31,058 nucleotides of DNA from Clostridiales bacterium UBA1770 (lineage in GTDB: Bacteria; Bacillota; Clostridia; Oscillospirales; CAG-272). This document shows positions 1 to 8,100 of the stretch, piece by piece. The stretch spans positions 1-31,058 of the forward strand of contig DCGU01000066.1 of the NCBI GenBank assembly GCA_002315325.1, given 5' to 3'. Every line of letters begins with the position of its first letter. Position 1 is the first letter of the stretch. The notes beneath the pieces are model-generated. The model was not told the DNA's origin and did no database searches. It saw nothing but the letters and a program-made list of their open reading frames with translations. Both the position numbers and the translations under genes were made by a program.

Positions 1-128
1 TTGCGAAAAATTCTTGACATTACCATCCGCATTGCTTCGGCACCGGTACATGCATCGTAAAAAGTGTTTCGGCACGCCGGCGGGTATAGAAATCGTGAAG
101 ATACTTGGCCTGTTAGGAGGGACAACGC

Positions 129-821
129 GTGATTTACGTAACCGGGGATACCCATGGACTCATTGACTTTGATAAACTCTTTTTCTTTGCCCTGCAGCGG
201 CCGAAGCTGACCAAGCAGGATTACGTCATTATCTGCGGCGATTTCGGCGGCGTGTGGGGCGACCTGACGGCGGCAACGCTGGATTGCTTTTCCAAGCTGC
301 CGTTCACCACACTGTTCGTCGACGGCAATCACGAAAACTACGATAAGCTCCAGGAATACCCCGTGAGCGAGTGGAACGGCGGAAAAGTCCAATTCATTCG
401 CCCGGATATCATCCACCTGATGCGGGGACAGGTCTACACGATGGACGGCAAAACCATTTTTACCATGGGCGGGGCGGTCAGCCACGATAAGGCCTACCGC
501 AAGCCCGGCGTGTCGTGGTGGCGGGAGGAATTGCCGACCGCGGCGGATTTTGCCGAGGCGCGCAAAAACCTCACGGCTGTCAACTACGTCGTGGACTATA
601 TCATTACGCATTCCTGCGACGCGTATTGTTTGCATTACCTGTCGGCCCCGGAGGAACGCAAAGAGAAAAAGGCCGAAAACGACCTGCTTTGCAAAATCGA
701 GGAAAACGTGACTTATCAGCATTGGTATTTCGGGCACTATCATTTGGATGAAAACGTCAATGCGCAAAAGACCGCGCTGTATCAGCAGGTCATCCCGCTG
801 GGTCAGGGCGTGCGTCGATGA
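129..821 (+). CDS. Calcineurin-like metallophosphoesterase
   Basis: Predicted cytoplasmic dinuclear-metal phosphoesterase of 230 aa; the substrate cannot be told from sequence. The family's metal-binding blocks appear in order: GDTHG at residues 6-10, GDFGG at 37-41, GNHE at 66-69, TH at 160-161 and GHYH at 202-205, so the active site looks complete. The start is GTG, supported by a TAGGAGGG ribosome site about 7 bases upstream. There is no signal peptide or membrane segment. The next gene on the same strand (1063) lies beyond a 241-base repeat-filled gap with its own promoter, so co-transcription is not required. Family assignment is secure; role (nucleotide, protein or phosphodiester substrate) is open. 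Confidence 0.9.
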   Translation: MIYVTGDTHGLIDFDKLFFFALQRPKLTKQDYVIICGDFGGVWGDLTAATLDCFSKLPFTTLFVDGNHENYDKLQEYPVSEWNGGKVQFIRPDIIHLMRGQVYTMDGKTIFTMGGAVSHDKAYRKPGVSWWREELPTAADFAEARKNLTAVNYVVDYIITHSCDAYCLHYLSAPEERKEKKAENDLLCKIEENVTYQHWYFGHYHLDENVNAQKTALYQQVIPLGQGVRR

Positions 822-824
822 CGC

Positions 825-940
825 AAATGAAGCATACTTTTTTACCTCGCCGTGTGCCGTTAGGCATGCTTCATACGAGCGCAGCGAGTGCTTCATGGCA
901 GCAACGCTGCCGCTTCATATTTACGCAGCAAATGCTTCAT
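825..940. repeat. Micro-palindrome array with ATGAAG/CTTCAT borders
   Basis: Short palindromic inserts are separated by the hexamer ATGAAG or its complement CTTCAT. One ATGAAG opens the array (from 826), then CTTCAT recurs before and after inserts such as ACGAGCGCAGCGAGTG and GGCAGCAACGCTGCCG. The same design recurs at 10574, 14687, 26153 and 29853. No coding content is credible here, although one reading frame of the downstream gene stays open through it. Confidence 0.75.
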
Positions 941-941
941 T

Positions 942-969
942 TTTGGCCACGTTCGTAAACGCGGCCAAA
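942..969. terminator. Hairpin after the phosphoesterase gene
   Basis: TTTGGCC (942-948) pairs with GGCCAAA (963-969), with an inner GTT/AAAC pairing. It could be a weak terminator for the phosphoesterase or part of the repeat array. There is no long T-run after it, so the assignment is tentative. Confidence 0.35.
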
Positions 970-1005
970 CGTCGCCTGTCATGCGACCGTTTTTTCCTAC
1001 GGACG

Positions 1006-1014
1006 TGCTATACT
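1006..1014 (+). promoter_or_regulatory. Extended -10 promoter of the ADP-ribosylglycohydrolase gene
   Basis: TGCTATACT forms an extended -10 (TGn followed by TATACT at 1009-1014), about 50 bases before the start codon at 1063. No clear -35 box was found, which is typical of extended -10 promoters. Confidence 0.5.
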
Positions 1015-1062
1015 ATGCCTGTCGGGCGGAGAGCCCCAAAACAAAGAAAGAAGGACGTAATT

Positions 1063-2037
1063 ATGACTGACGTAGTGACAGCAGAAAAAATCAAGGCGTG
1101 TATTCTCGGGCACGCCGTCGGTGACGCGCTCGGCGTGCCGGTTGAATTTGTGTCGAGAGAAGAATTGGATCAGAATCCTGTCACGGATATGCGCGGGTTC
1201 GGCACCTATCCGGTGCCGGCCGGTTCGTGGTCCGACGATACGTCCATGACGCTTTGCGCGCTGGACAGCCTGGCAAACGGTGACCTCGACTATGACGAGA
1301 TTATGCGTAACTTCGGCAAATGGTATTACGAAAATGCCTTCACACCGACGGGGGAAACGTTCGACGTCGGCACGACCTGCAGTTTTGCCATCGAGAATTA
1401 CTTTGCGGGGCATTTGGATATCGACCATTGCGGCCTGAACGGCGAAAGGTCGAACGGCAATGGGTCCTTAATGCGCATCATCCCGTTCGTATTGTACGCG
1501 GCGGCAAAGTATGGGACGCGCGCGTTCAATAAACTGTGGGGGATTGTCGGGGGCGGCTCAGCCATGACGCACGCGCATGCGCGGTCCCTGATAGCCTGTG
1601 AATTGTATGCAACGGCGCTCTCGCTGCTGCTGGAAAAACCGGCGAAGGGGACGATCACCGTGGGGCTGGGTCAGCATCGCAAGTGGAACGAGGCCGGGAG
1701 TGTCGAGTATACGTTCTTTGACCGTGTCGACGGCCGCAAATTGGAGGCGATGACGCGGGATGAGATCAAATCAACGGGGTACGTAGTGGATACGTTGGAA
1801 GCGGCCCTGTGGTGCGTACTCACGACGGATTCCTATCGGGAATGTGTCCTCAAGGCCGTGAATCTCGGGGACGACTCCGATACGGTGGCGGCCGTTGCCG
1901 GCGGCCTTGCCGGCGCATTGTACGGTATAGGCGGCCCGAACGGTATTCCGTCCGAATGGCTGGACAAACTGCAAAGACGGGCGTATATCGAGGCATTGTG
2001 CGATAAGGCCGCACGGGCGTGGGCGGCACCGGCATAA
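1063..2037 (+). CDS. ADP-ribosylglycohydrolase (DraG family)
   Basis: Predicted enzyme of 324 aa that removes ADP-ribose from proteins or small molecules using two magnesium ions. Family marks seen: GHAVGDALG at residues 16-24, the metal-binding SDDTSM at 57-62, and GDDSDTVAAVAGG starting near 269, which supplies the second metal-binding acidic set. The reading frame is open back to position 748, but that extension runs through the repeat array. The ATG at 1063 has a good AGAAAGAAGG ribosome site and begins just before the conserved domain, so I chose it. It is followed by a strong bidirectional terminator. The adjacent phosphoesterase could act on released ADP-ribose or nucleotides, but this is only a guess from proximity. 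Confidence 0.9.
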   Translation: MTDVVTAEKIKACILGHAVGDALGVPVEFVSREELDQNPVTDMRGFGTYPVPAGSWSDDTSMTLCALDSLANGDLDYDEIMRNFGKWYYENAFTPTGETFDVGTTCSFAIENYFAGHLDIDHCGLNGERSNGNGSLMRIIPFVLYAAAKYGTRAFNKLWGIVGGGSAMTHAHARSLIACELYATALSLLLEKPAKGTITVGLGQHRKWNEAGSVEYTFFDRVDGRKLEAMTRDEIKSTGYVVDTLEAALWCVLTTDSYRECVLKAVNLGDDSDTVAAVAGGLAGALYGIGGPNGIPSEWLDKLQRRAYIEALCDKAARAWAAPA

Positions 2038-2069
2038 AACACGGGGCAACGAAATAAACCCGTGTACGA

Positions 2070-2108
2070 AAAAGACCGAACTGTTTTTTGCAGTTCGGTC
2101 TTTTATGA
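2070..2108. terminator. Bidirectional rho-independent terminator
   Basis: A perfect 14-bp stem, AAAAGACCGAACTG (2070-2083) with its complement (2091-2104), closes a 7-base loop. An A-run at one end and a T-run at the other let it serve both convergent genes, the one ending at 2037 (+) and the one ending at 2114 (-). Confidence 0.92.
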
Positions 2109-2113
2109 TTGGG

Positions 2114-4801
2114 TTATAAGAACAGTCGGAACGTCGCAATCTCGAAGGGACGGAAGGTGTAAACACCGACCTTGCGGGCGCCTGTCTTCGGTACCTCCAG
2201 CGTGTCGCAGGGCAGCAGCTTCATGCCGGCCGGCAGCTTCAGACGGGCCGTCTTTCCGGCACTTTCATAGAAGCGCAGGACGATACCCTTGCCGTCCTGT
2301 GCCGCTTTCATGGCCGATAGGATCAGATTGTCTGGGACGGCAGAGAAGAGCTGCGGCAGGACGCGGTCGCCCGCGTACGTGTCTCCGGTCGGATTGCCGG
2401 AGATGCGCACACCGACCCCGTTTTCCACCGGCTGGTTCCACGTAGGTACACAGTAGGATTCGGCGAGAGCGGCGGTGTTGCCGTCGGCAAAGGCGCCCTT
2501 GAACGAGACGAGCGCGTACTCACATTCGTGATGACCGCAGTCGCAGGTGCCGGCATAAGTGGGGCCGTCCGGGGCGAAGGAACGGAAAATACTCATTTGC
2601 ATTTCATTATCCAGCAGTTTGACGCCGGGCAGACCGTTCTTCAATACCGCCAGGTTGTATCCGCCCTTCACGGCGTCGGTATGCACACCGGCAAAGCCGA
2701 GGGACGGCCATTCGTCCGTCAGCCACAGGACGAAATCGTGCGGAACGGGACCGCGTGCCATCGTGCCGAAGGGCACCTCGCAATACAGGGTGTCGCCCAC
2801 CTTGTCGGCAAACGGGAAGTCGGCGTGCACACGCGTGGTGTTGCCGTCAAAATCCAGTGCGACGGCAAAACGAACCATCGGTTCGCCCGCACGCAGCGTC
2901 AGCGTCTGTACGAAGGACAGGCTGTTTATATGTTTGGCAGGGTCGGCGTAACCGCCCGAGAGAATGATGCGGCTGCAGCCGTCGCACGTTTCTATTTTGG
3001 CCTCGGTTGCACGGAGTTTACGGTGATCGGCCTCGAGCGAATTGCGTCCCCACGGACTGCCGTCGTCGTAGCCGACCGCAATGCATCCGGCGTCCTCGCC
3101 GAAGGCGGTGTGTTTGTTATTTTTATCGTAAATGGAGGTGACGTGCGCGTCTTTCACCGTGATGCGGAAGAATTCGTTTTCGATGACGCCCTCACCGCGG
3201 CCGAGTATGGTAGTGCTCAATGCGGCAGCTTCGGCAGGACGCCAGAACAGGACGCGCCAGCCCATGGCGGGGACGGGTGCTTCAGCCGTGCAGATCAGTC
3301 CCGCACCGACACGTTCGGCGGTGACCTTAAAATCGTAGGCGTGCACGGGGTTGCCGTTGGCATCTGCAAGCTCAACCGCAGCGGTCCCGGCGGGTACCTG
3401 GATGGCCAACGACGGCAGAATCATATCGTGCATATCGGCATTGAAAACGACGGTCGCTTTCCAACCGTCCGTCGCAGACAGCGAGGCGGGAAGGGCAGTA
3501 TCGATGCAGCGCATGGCCTCGCGCTGTGCGTCCCGTGCAATTTGATGCACGCCCCAGCGCACTTCACGAATGACGCGGCGCAGCTCGTTGTAGGAGGCGT
3601 CGCAGTGTTCGCCGGGCACGCAATCGTGGAACTGAATGAACGACATCTTGTTCCACAGTGCCTCGATTTTTTGCTGCGGGTAGTCGCGGCGGGGTACGGC
3701 GGTTTCATCCCAACCGCCCAGCAGTTTTGCCATGACGGCCAGCCGTTCGGCAGAAAGAAGCGCGCTTTCCAGTTCGCCGTTTGCCTTTTTCATGTAGATA
3801 CGGGAGGAGAAGCAGCCGGAAGCGCAGGGGTTGCCTTCCGGGCGGAAGTCGGTTTCTTCGTCGGGCGTGTCACCGGCGCGCAGGCGGTCCACCAGGCCCC
3901 GGCACCAAACGTCGTGGTTGTCCTCAAAACTCAGGAATTTCACTTCCACGTTGTGGCGTTTTGCGGCTTCAACCAGCGGTCCGTACAGGAAATCGCCCAC
4001 GCGCGTTTCCTCGGAGGTGATGATGACGTGGTAAGAGTCCTTATCCACTTTCAATAGGTTGTCCAGCAGTTCGTCTGCGGAAACGTTGCCGTAGTAACTC
4101 TCGTGGTCCAGCGTCTTGTCGGGGCGCGTCATATCGTAGGTCGGGTCGATACCGGTCCCGTTACATACGGGGCAGCCCTCACCATGGCAGACGTTGCAGG
4201 CACGCAGCTTGACGCAGTCGGCAGAGCGGGGCGTCGGCTGGGGCGGATCGAGGAAGCGGTTGTCCAGCACGATTTTCGTACCGTCCAACCCTTGCCAGAA
4301 GGGTTTATTTTTCAACATGACGCGATCGAACAGAATCAATGCGTCGTAACCGATGGAGCGGAAGAACTGTGGCAGCTGCGAGGGAAGCCCGAAAATGTCG
4401 GGCGTAATCGCATAGCGCGGGCTGTGGCCGAATTCGCGCGCGTAGTACTCACGGCTGTATAAATGGTTGCGTGCCCAGGACTCGCCGCGGGTCATGTTGC
4501 AGTCGATGACGGTCTCACCGCCGCCGGCCAGTTCCAAAAGTCCTTTGCGCACGAGCGCGGCAAAACGCTCTTTTTGGTCGGGATTGCGTTTTAGGAATTC
4601 CTTGACGACGAATGACTGTTCGATATGGTAGCGGACACCGTAGCGCTCGGCAAAATCCATATATTCCAGGATTTCCAATTCTTCAATGTCGGAGTAGGGA
4701 CGGACGATTTCTCCCGTCGCGGGATGTACGTAGTGGTCGGTGAAACAACGAAGCCAAGAGGGATCCATGTGGTTCCGTGCCACCAAATAAAGCGTTTTCA
4801 T
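2114..4801 (-). CDS. GH38-type alpha-mannosidase with a four-cysteine insert
   Basis: Predicted zinc-dependent retaining alpha-mannosidase of 895 aa, probably cytoplasmic because no signal peptide is present. The N-terminal NHMDPSW (H11, D13) matches the family's HxD zinc site. PDIFGLPSQLPQ contains D135, the likely nucleophile and zinc ligand, and QFHDCVPG carries H392. The C-terminal half is beta-rich, as in the family. Residues 202-213 hold CxxCxGxGCxxC (C202, C205, C210, C213), which resembles one DnaJ-type zinc repeat and is not something I know from standard GH38 enzymes. The gene is alone on its strand, with its own promoter and a shared terminator. Family is fairly sure; the exact mannoside linkage is unknown. 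Confidence 0.85.
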   Translation of the reverse strand: MKTLYLVARNHMDPSWLRCFTDHYVHPATGEIVRPYSDIEELEILEYMDFAERYGVRYHIEQSFVVKEFLKRNPDQKERFAALVRKGLLELAGGGETVIDCNMTRGESWARNHLYSREYYAREFGHSPRYAITPDIFGLPSQLPQFFRSIGYDALILFDRVMLKNKPFWQGLDGTKIVLDNRFLDPPQPTPRSADCVKLRACNVCHGEGCPVCNGTGIDPTYDMTRPDKTLDHESYYGNVSADELLDNLLKVDKDSYHVIITSEETRVGDFLYGPLVEAAKRHNVEVKFLSFEDNHDVWCRGLVDRLRAGDTPDEETDFRPEGNPCASGCFSSRIYMKKANGELESALLSAERLAVMAKLLGGWDETAVPRRDYPQQKIEALWNKMSFIQFHDCVPGEHCDASYNELRRVIREVRWGVHQIARDAQREAMRCIDTALPASLSATDGWKATVVFNADMHDMILPSLAIQVPAGTAAVELADANGNPVHAYDFKVTAERVGAGLICTAEAPVPAMGWRVLFWRPAEAAALSTTILGRGEGVIENEFFRITVKDAHVTSIYDKNNKHTAFGEDAGCIAVGYDDGSPWGRNSLEADHRKLRATEAKIETCDGCSRIILSGGYADPAKHINSLSFVQTLTLRAGEPMVRFAVALDFDGNTTRVHADFPFADKVGDTLYCEVPFGTMARGPVPHDFVLWLTDEWPSLGFAGVHTDAVKGGYNLAVLKNGLPGVKLLDNEMQMSIFRSFAPDGPTYAGTCDCGHHECEYALVSFKGAFADGNTAALAESYCVPTWNQPVENGVGVRISGNPTGDTYAGDRVLPQLFSAVPDNLILSAMKAAQDGKGIVLRFYESAGKTARLKLPAGMKLLPCDTLEVPKTGARKVGVYTFRPFEIATFRLFL

Positions 4802-4830
4802 TTCGGCACCTCGGCAAATCGGTCGTATTT

Positions 4831-4847
4831 CAGGTTTCTCAAACCTG
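4831..4847. promoter_or_regulatory. Inverted repeat in the mannosidase leader, possible operator
   Basis: CAGGTTTCTCAAACCTG is a perfect 7-bp inverted repeat with a 3-base centre. It lies immediately downstream of the predicted -10 box of the minus-strand promoter, where a repressor could block transcription. No regulator gene is adjacent. Confidence 0.5.
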
Positions 4848-4857
4848 AGTTGAGTTT

Positions 4858-4885
4858 ATTATAGTATATCGGCAAAAATATGCAA
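4858..4885 (-). promoter_or_regulatory. Promoter of the mannosidase gene
   Basis: Read on the minus strand: -35 TTGCAT (4880-4885), a 16-base spacer, and a perfect -10 TATAAT (4858-4863). The ATG at 4801 has GAGGTG just upstream as its ribosome site. Confidence 0.75.
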
Positions 4886-4905
4886 GAGGAATTCAAGATT
4901 TTGCG

Positions 4906-5475
4906 CAGCAAAATCGTGGGAGTATGTTTGCAACGCAAACAGACGTTGGCTGCCGTAGGCAGACTGGGGTGCGTCCTCTTTATCCGTGGCAATGAACTTA
5001 AACAGCCTCCTTCTTGAGGGAGGGGGACCAGCTCTGCTGGTGGAAGGAGTTCATCGTATTATCAAGCGTTATTTCAACCGGCAAGAGAATGTCCAAACCA
5101 AGCCCGTCTCGTGTAGAGGCATATCCCGCCGGGGGAGTAGCTGGCACGCGAAGCGTGACTGAAGGAGTTCTCCGTTCTCCATCCGTGGCAATGAATCTAA
5201 AAAGGCTCCTCCCGCGGGGGAGCTGTCGCCGTAGGCGACTGAGTGGATTTAGCCTGCAAGCAGGCACGTGTTCGCTCCGCTCTCTACGTGGTTCCGTGGC
5301 AATGAACTTTTTCAAGCCTCCTCCGTGTGGGGGAGGGGCGCATAAAGAGCGGCCGCTTGCGGTGCTCACGTTTAGTGAGCAAGCGAATATGATAGCGCTT
5401 GCGCGTAACCATCGAAGTTGGTGGAAGGAGTTCGAGATTAGCAAAAGCAATAATTCAGCCGCAGCACAATGACAC
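4906..5475. repeat. Intergenic mosaic of modular hairpin repeats
   Basis: No gene is credible here. The stretch consists of short modules that recur elsewhere in the window: GGGGGACCAGCTCTGCTGGT followed by GGAAGGAGTTC (from 5021), a GTCGCC/GGCGAC hairpin (5224), the module with TTCGCTCCGCTCTCTACG (5270) and a 95-base unit (5339-5433). Open frames across it on both strands are products of palindromic sequence: they have no ribosome sites and resemble no protein family. Confidence 0.8.
5339..5433 (+). repeat. 95-base repeat, copy 1
   Basis: It begins CGCATAAAGAGCGGCCG and ends GTGGAAGGAGTTC, and matches 17311-17405 with only about two differences by eye. Inside are two small hairpins, GCTCACgtttaGTGAGC and a GCGCTTGCGC palindrome. 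A diverged relative lies near 30562-30640. Confidence 0.85.
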
Positions 5476-5537
5476 GCGCTAATCGTAGCCTCCCTTGTGC
5501 AGAAGTGTATACGCTTCGCGTAGCATGTTCGTCAAAA

Positions 5538-5620
5538 GTTTGCCTTTTCGTGCAAAATCAACGCTTTAAAGTTTGCCTTTTCGTGCAAATTCTTTCAAAA
5601 AATGTTTGCCTTTTCGTGCA
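5538..5620 (+). promoter_or_regulatory. Three 17-bp direct repeats on a 33-bp period upstream of a DUF4143 ATPase
   Basis: GTTTGCCTTTTCGTGCA occurs at 5538-5554, 5571-5587 and 5604-5620. The three copies are identical and the start-to-start distance is exactly 33 bp both times, close to three helical turns, so a protein could bind all on one DNA face. The last copy supplies the -35 box of the promoter. This looks like an operator array, perhaps autoregulatory. Confidence 0.8.
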
Positions 5621-5634
5621 TAACGTGTTATAAT
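5606..5634 (+). promoter_or_regulatory. Promoter of the first DUF4143 ATPase
   Basis: -35 TTGCCT (5606-5611) lies inside the third 17-bp repeat. A 17-base spacer follows, then an extended -10 TGTTATAAT with TATAAT at 5629-5634. A protein bound to the repeats would cover the -35 box. Confidence 0.75.
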
Positions 5635-5677
5635 CTATCTAAAAGGTACGAAAGTGCATGCGGCATGGAGGTGTAAA

Positions 5678-7018
5678 ATGCTGAAACGAAAAATATATGA
5701 CAGGCTTTTATCATGGAAAAAGAACGGCAATGGGGCGACAGCCGTAATGATTGACGGTGCACGCCGTGTGGGCAAAAGCTATATAGCCAAATCTTTTGCC
5801 GAATCAGAGTATAAAAGTTATATTATGATTGATTTCGGTAACGTCCCCAAGGACGTCCTTGATTTGTTTGTGAATGACGTTACCAACCTTGATCTGTTTT
5901 TTGCCAAATTATCGGCGTTTTATGCCACTCCTCTTTATAAAAGAGATTCGCTGATTATCTTTGACGAAATACAACAGTATCCGCCGGCCCGCCAATTCAT
6001 CAAATACCTTGTTGCCGACGGTAGATACGATTATTTGGAAACGGGTTCACTGATACGCCTGAAAAAGAACGTGCAGGATATTGTGATTCCTTCCGAAGAG
6101 GAGCATATTGAAATGTTTCCGCTTGATTTTGAGGAATTCTTATGGGCCATGGGTGATGAAACCACCTATCCGCTGATTAAAAGCTGCTTCGAAACAAAAA
6201 CTCCACTCGGTCAGGCACTGCATCGTAAAATTATGAATGATTTCCGGCAATACGTGTTGGTGGGCGGCATGCCGCAATCTGTTTTGGCATATTGCAATGG
6301 CAAAGACTTCGAAGCTTCCGATACTGCCAAACGGCGCATCTTAACTCTTTACCGGGAAGATATCGTTAAATTTGCGCAAGGGTATGAAGATAAGGTGTTC
6401 GCCTTATTTGACGGTATCCCGGGCCAACTTTCCAAAAAAGAGAAAAAATATCAGTTGTCTTCCATTTCCAAAAAGGCGCGCTACAGAACGTATGAAGATT
6501 CCTTTGGTTGGATGAATGAGGCAATGGTTGTCAACACCTGTTTTAACGCAACAGATCCCACGATTGGCTTGGCATTGAGTTCTGATTGTACAACACAAAA
6601 ATGTTATATGGCGGATACGGGACTGCTAGTCACACACACGTTCAATGACAAAAAATATACCGAGAACGATATATATCGTGCCATTCTTTTTGATAAACTC
6701 AATATTAATGAGGGCATGATTATGGAAAACGTCGTGGCGCAAATGTTACGGCTGAACAGGGAACGGCTGTATTTTTATTCCCGCAGCGATACACAAAATC
6801 GTGAAAACCACATGGAAATCGATTTCTTAATTACCGAAGGGAAAAAGATATCGCCCGTTGAAGTAAAATCCGGCAACTATACGTCGCACAGTTCCTTGGA
6901 TAAATTCCGCCGGCGTTTTTCCTCGGTCATCGGGAATTCGTATATTCTTTATTCCAAAGACGTTATGGTAAAGGACGGCATCATTCATCTGCCGCTTTAT
7001 ATGGCTGCCCTGTTATAA
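5678..7018 (+). CDS. DUF4143-type AAA ATPase with nuclease-like C-terminus
   Basis: Predicted P-loop ATPase of 446 aa. Walker A is GARRVGKS (27-34), Walker B is LIIFDEIQ (92-99), and ETGSL (121-125) sits at the sensor position. The C-terminal DUF4143 region ends with D382 followed by EVK (395-397), the spacing of a PD-(D/E)XK nuclease-like core. The start is ATG 5678 with GGAGG six bases upstream; an earlier GTG (5654) precedes the ribosome site and was rejected. The family is common in anaerobes and poorly understood. The gene has its own repeat-bearing promoter and a terminator 125 bases downstream, so it is a stand-alone unit. The window holds a second, distantly related member at 17616, where the nuclease-like motif is eroded. 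Confidence 0.88.
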   Translation: MLKRKIYDRLLSWKKNGNGATAVMIDGARRVGKSYIAKSFAESEYKSYIMIDFGNVPKDVLDLFVNDVTNLDLFFAKLSAFYATPLYKRDSLIIFDEIQQYPPARQFIKYLVADGRYDYLETGSLIRLKKNVQDIVIPSEEEHIEMFPLDFEEFLWAMGDETTYPLIKSCFETKTPLGQALHRKIMNDFRQYVLVGGMPQSVLAYCNGKDFEASDTAKRRILTLYREDIVKFAQGYEDKVFALFDGIPGQLSKKEKKYQLSSISKKARYRTYEDSFGWMNEAMVVNTCFNATDPTIGLALSSDCTTQKCYMADTGLLVTHTFNDKKYTENDIYRAILFDKLNINEGMIMENVVAQMLRLNRERLYFYSRSDTQNRENHMEIDFLITEGKKISPVEVKSGNYTSHSSLDKFRRRFSSVIGNSYILYSKDVMVKDGIIHLPLYMAALL

Positions 7019-7143
7019 ATTAAAAACTGTCACCGAACCTGCCGTCAAATTCGTTTATGTTTCGTCGCTGATGGCACAATGTAAGGAATCATGAAACAAT
7101 AAAGTGCATTCATCAAAAAGTGCCTCAAACGCAAACTATATCC

Positions 7144-7176
7144 GGTGCTGCCGAAAAACTTTCGGCAGCACCTTTT
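7144..7176 (+). terminator. Rho-independent terminator
   Basis: A perfect 13-bp stem, GGTGCTGCCGAAA (7144-7156) with TTTCGGCAGCACC (7160-7172), closes a 3-base loop and is followed by TTTT. It probably ends the ATPase transcript. Confidence 0.88.
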
Positions 7177-7205
7177 CTGTACATATTTTCGTACACCACC
7201 TTGTG

Positions 7206-7211
7206 TATAAT
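7206..7211 (+). promoter_or_regulatory. -10 box of the Sel1-repeat gene
   Basis: TATAAT lies about 47 bases before the ATG at 7258 and just after the terminator. No convincing -35 box was found. Confidence 0.55.
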
Positions 7212-7257
7212 GGTAAGTACCTAAACCATACCATTTTAAAATCAGGAGGGCACGACC

Positions 7258-8079
7258 ATGAAAGACAAATACGAATTGAACGAAGAACTGAACGAGCTGC
7301 TCAGCATGATGGATGCGGACGAATACCCCGACGCCGTGGACTACCTGGAGCGCCTTGTCGACGAGGACGACCGCGGCAGTTACGCACCGCTGGAAATTGC
7401 CGAGACGCTCATGCACATCCGCAAACTCCCGCCGGTCCTGTGGGCGTTCGTCTTTGACCTCTTGGAAAAAGAAGGCGAGAGCGGCAGCAAAGACAGTGCC
7501 GATGCCCTGAACGACCTGGGTGCCCTGTACTACGACGGCACGGGCTGCGAACAGAGCTTTGCCAAGTCCGTTACCTACTACGAGCGCGCGGCAGCGGCCG
7601 GCTCCCGCCAGGCGCAGGAGAACCTGGGCTACTGCTACTACTACGGCCGCAATATGCCGGTGGATTACGAAAAGGCGTTCCACTATTTCGCCCTCGGCGC
7701 CTTCGACGGGCACCTCATCTCACTGTACAAAATCGGGGATATGTACGCCAACGGCTACTACGTTCCCAAGAACGAAAAAGAGGCCTTTTTGATTTACGAG
7801 CGCTGCATCAACGAGATGACGGACGAGGCGGCCAAATACGTGGCGGGCCCCGTGTTCCTGCGCCTGGGCAAGTGCTTCCTCCACGGGGTCGGCACCGAGC
7901 CGAACTATAAATCGGCGCTCGTCTGCTACCAAAAGGCGGAGTCCTTCCTGTACGATATGGTCAAGGGCGGCGACGTCATGTACAAAAAGAGCATGGAGGC
8001 CGCCGTCGAGGGTGCGGCCAAGGCCCGCGCCAAACTCGCCGCGGAACTGCCGGGGAACGAGTGGACGTTTGATAATTGA
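7258..8079 (+). CDS. Sel1-repeat protein
   Basis: Predicted cytoplasmic helical-repeat protein of 273 aa. After an acidic N-terminal segment, Sel1-like repeats of about 36 residues run from about residue 80: ALNDLGALYYDGTG, then AQENLGYCYYYG, then SLYKIGDMYANGYYVP and a later FLRLGKCFLHGVGTEPNYKS. Such repeats usually form a scaffold for protein-protein contacts. The ATG follows AGGAGGG at good spacing. The SSB-like gene starts 21 bases after the stop, so the two are likely co-transcribed. The sequence is GC-rich and strongly acidic. No enzymatic motif was seen. Confidence 0.85.
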   Translation: MKDKYELNEELNELLSMMDADEYPDAVDYLERLVDEDDRGSYAPLEIAETLMHIRKLPPVLWAFVFDLLEKEGESGSKDSADALNDLGALYYDGTGCEQSFAKSVTYYERAAAAGSRQAQENLGYCYYYGRNMPVDYEKAFHYFALGAFDGHLISLYKIGDMYANGYYVPKNEKEAFLIYERCINEMTDEAAKYVAGPVFLRLGKCFLHGVGTEPNYKSALVCYQKAESFLYDMVKGGDVMYKKSMEAAVEGAAKARAKLAAELPGNEWTFDN

Positions 8080-8100
8080 GAGAGCAGGTGAATACTGGAT

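Noticed and set aside
748..1062. N-terminal extension of the ADP-ribosylglycohydrolase
   Set aside because: The extension runs through the micro-palindrome array and overlaps the upstream gene; the ATG at 1063 has its own promoter and ribosome site.
2528..4057. Open frame of 509 codons on the plus strand
   Set aside because: It lies wholly antisense to the GH38 gene, has no family resemblance and no ribosome site, and is a shadow of GC-rich codons.
5014..5472. Open frames on both strands across the repeat region
   Set aside because: They consist of palindromic repeat modules that reappear in other gaps, and no ribosome site is present.
7045..7713. Open frame of 222 codons on the minus strand
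   Set aside because: Antisense to the Sel1-repeat gene and across its promoter and terminator.
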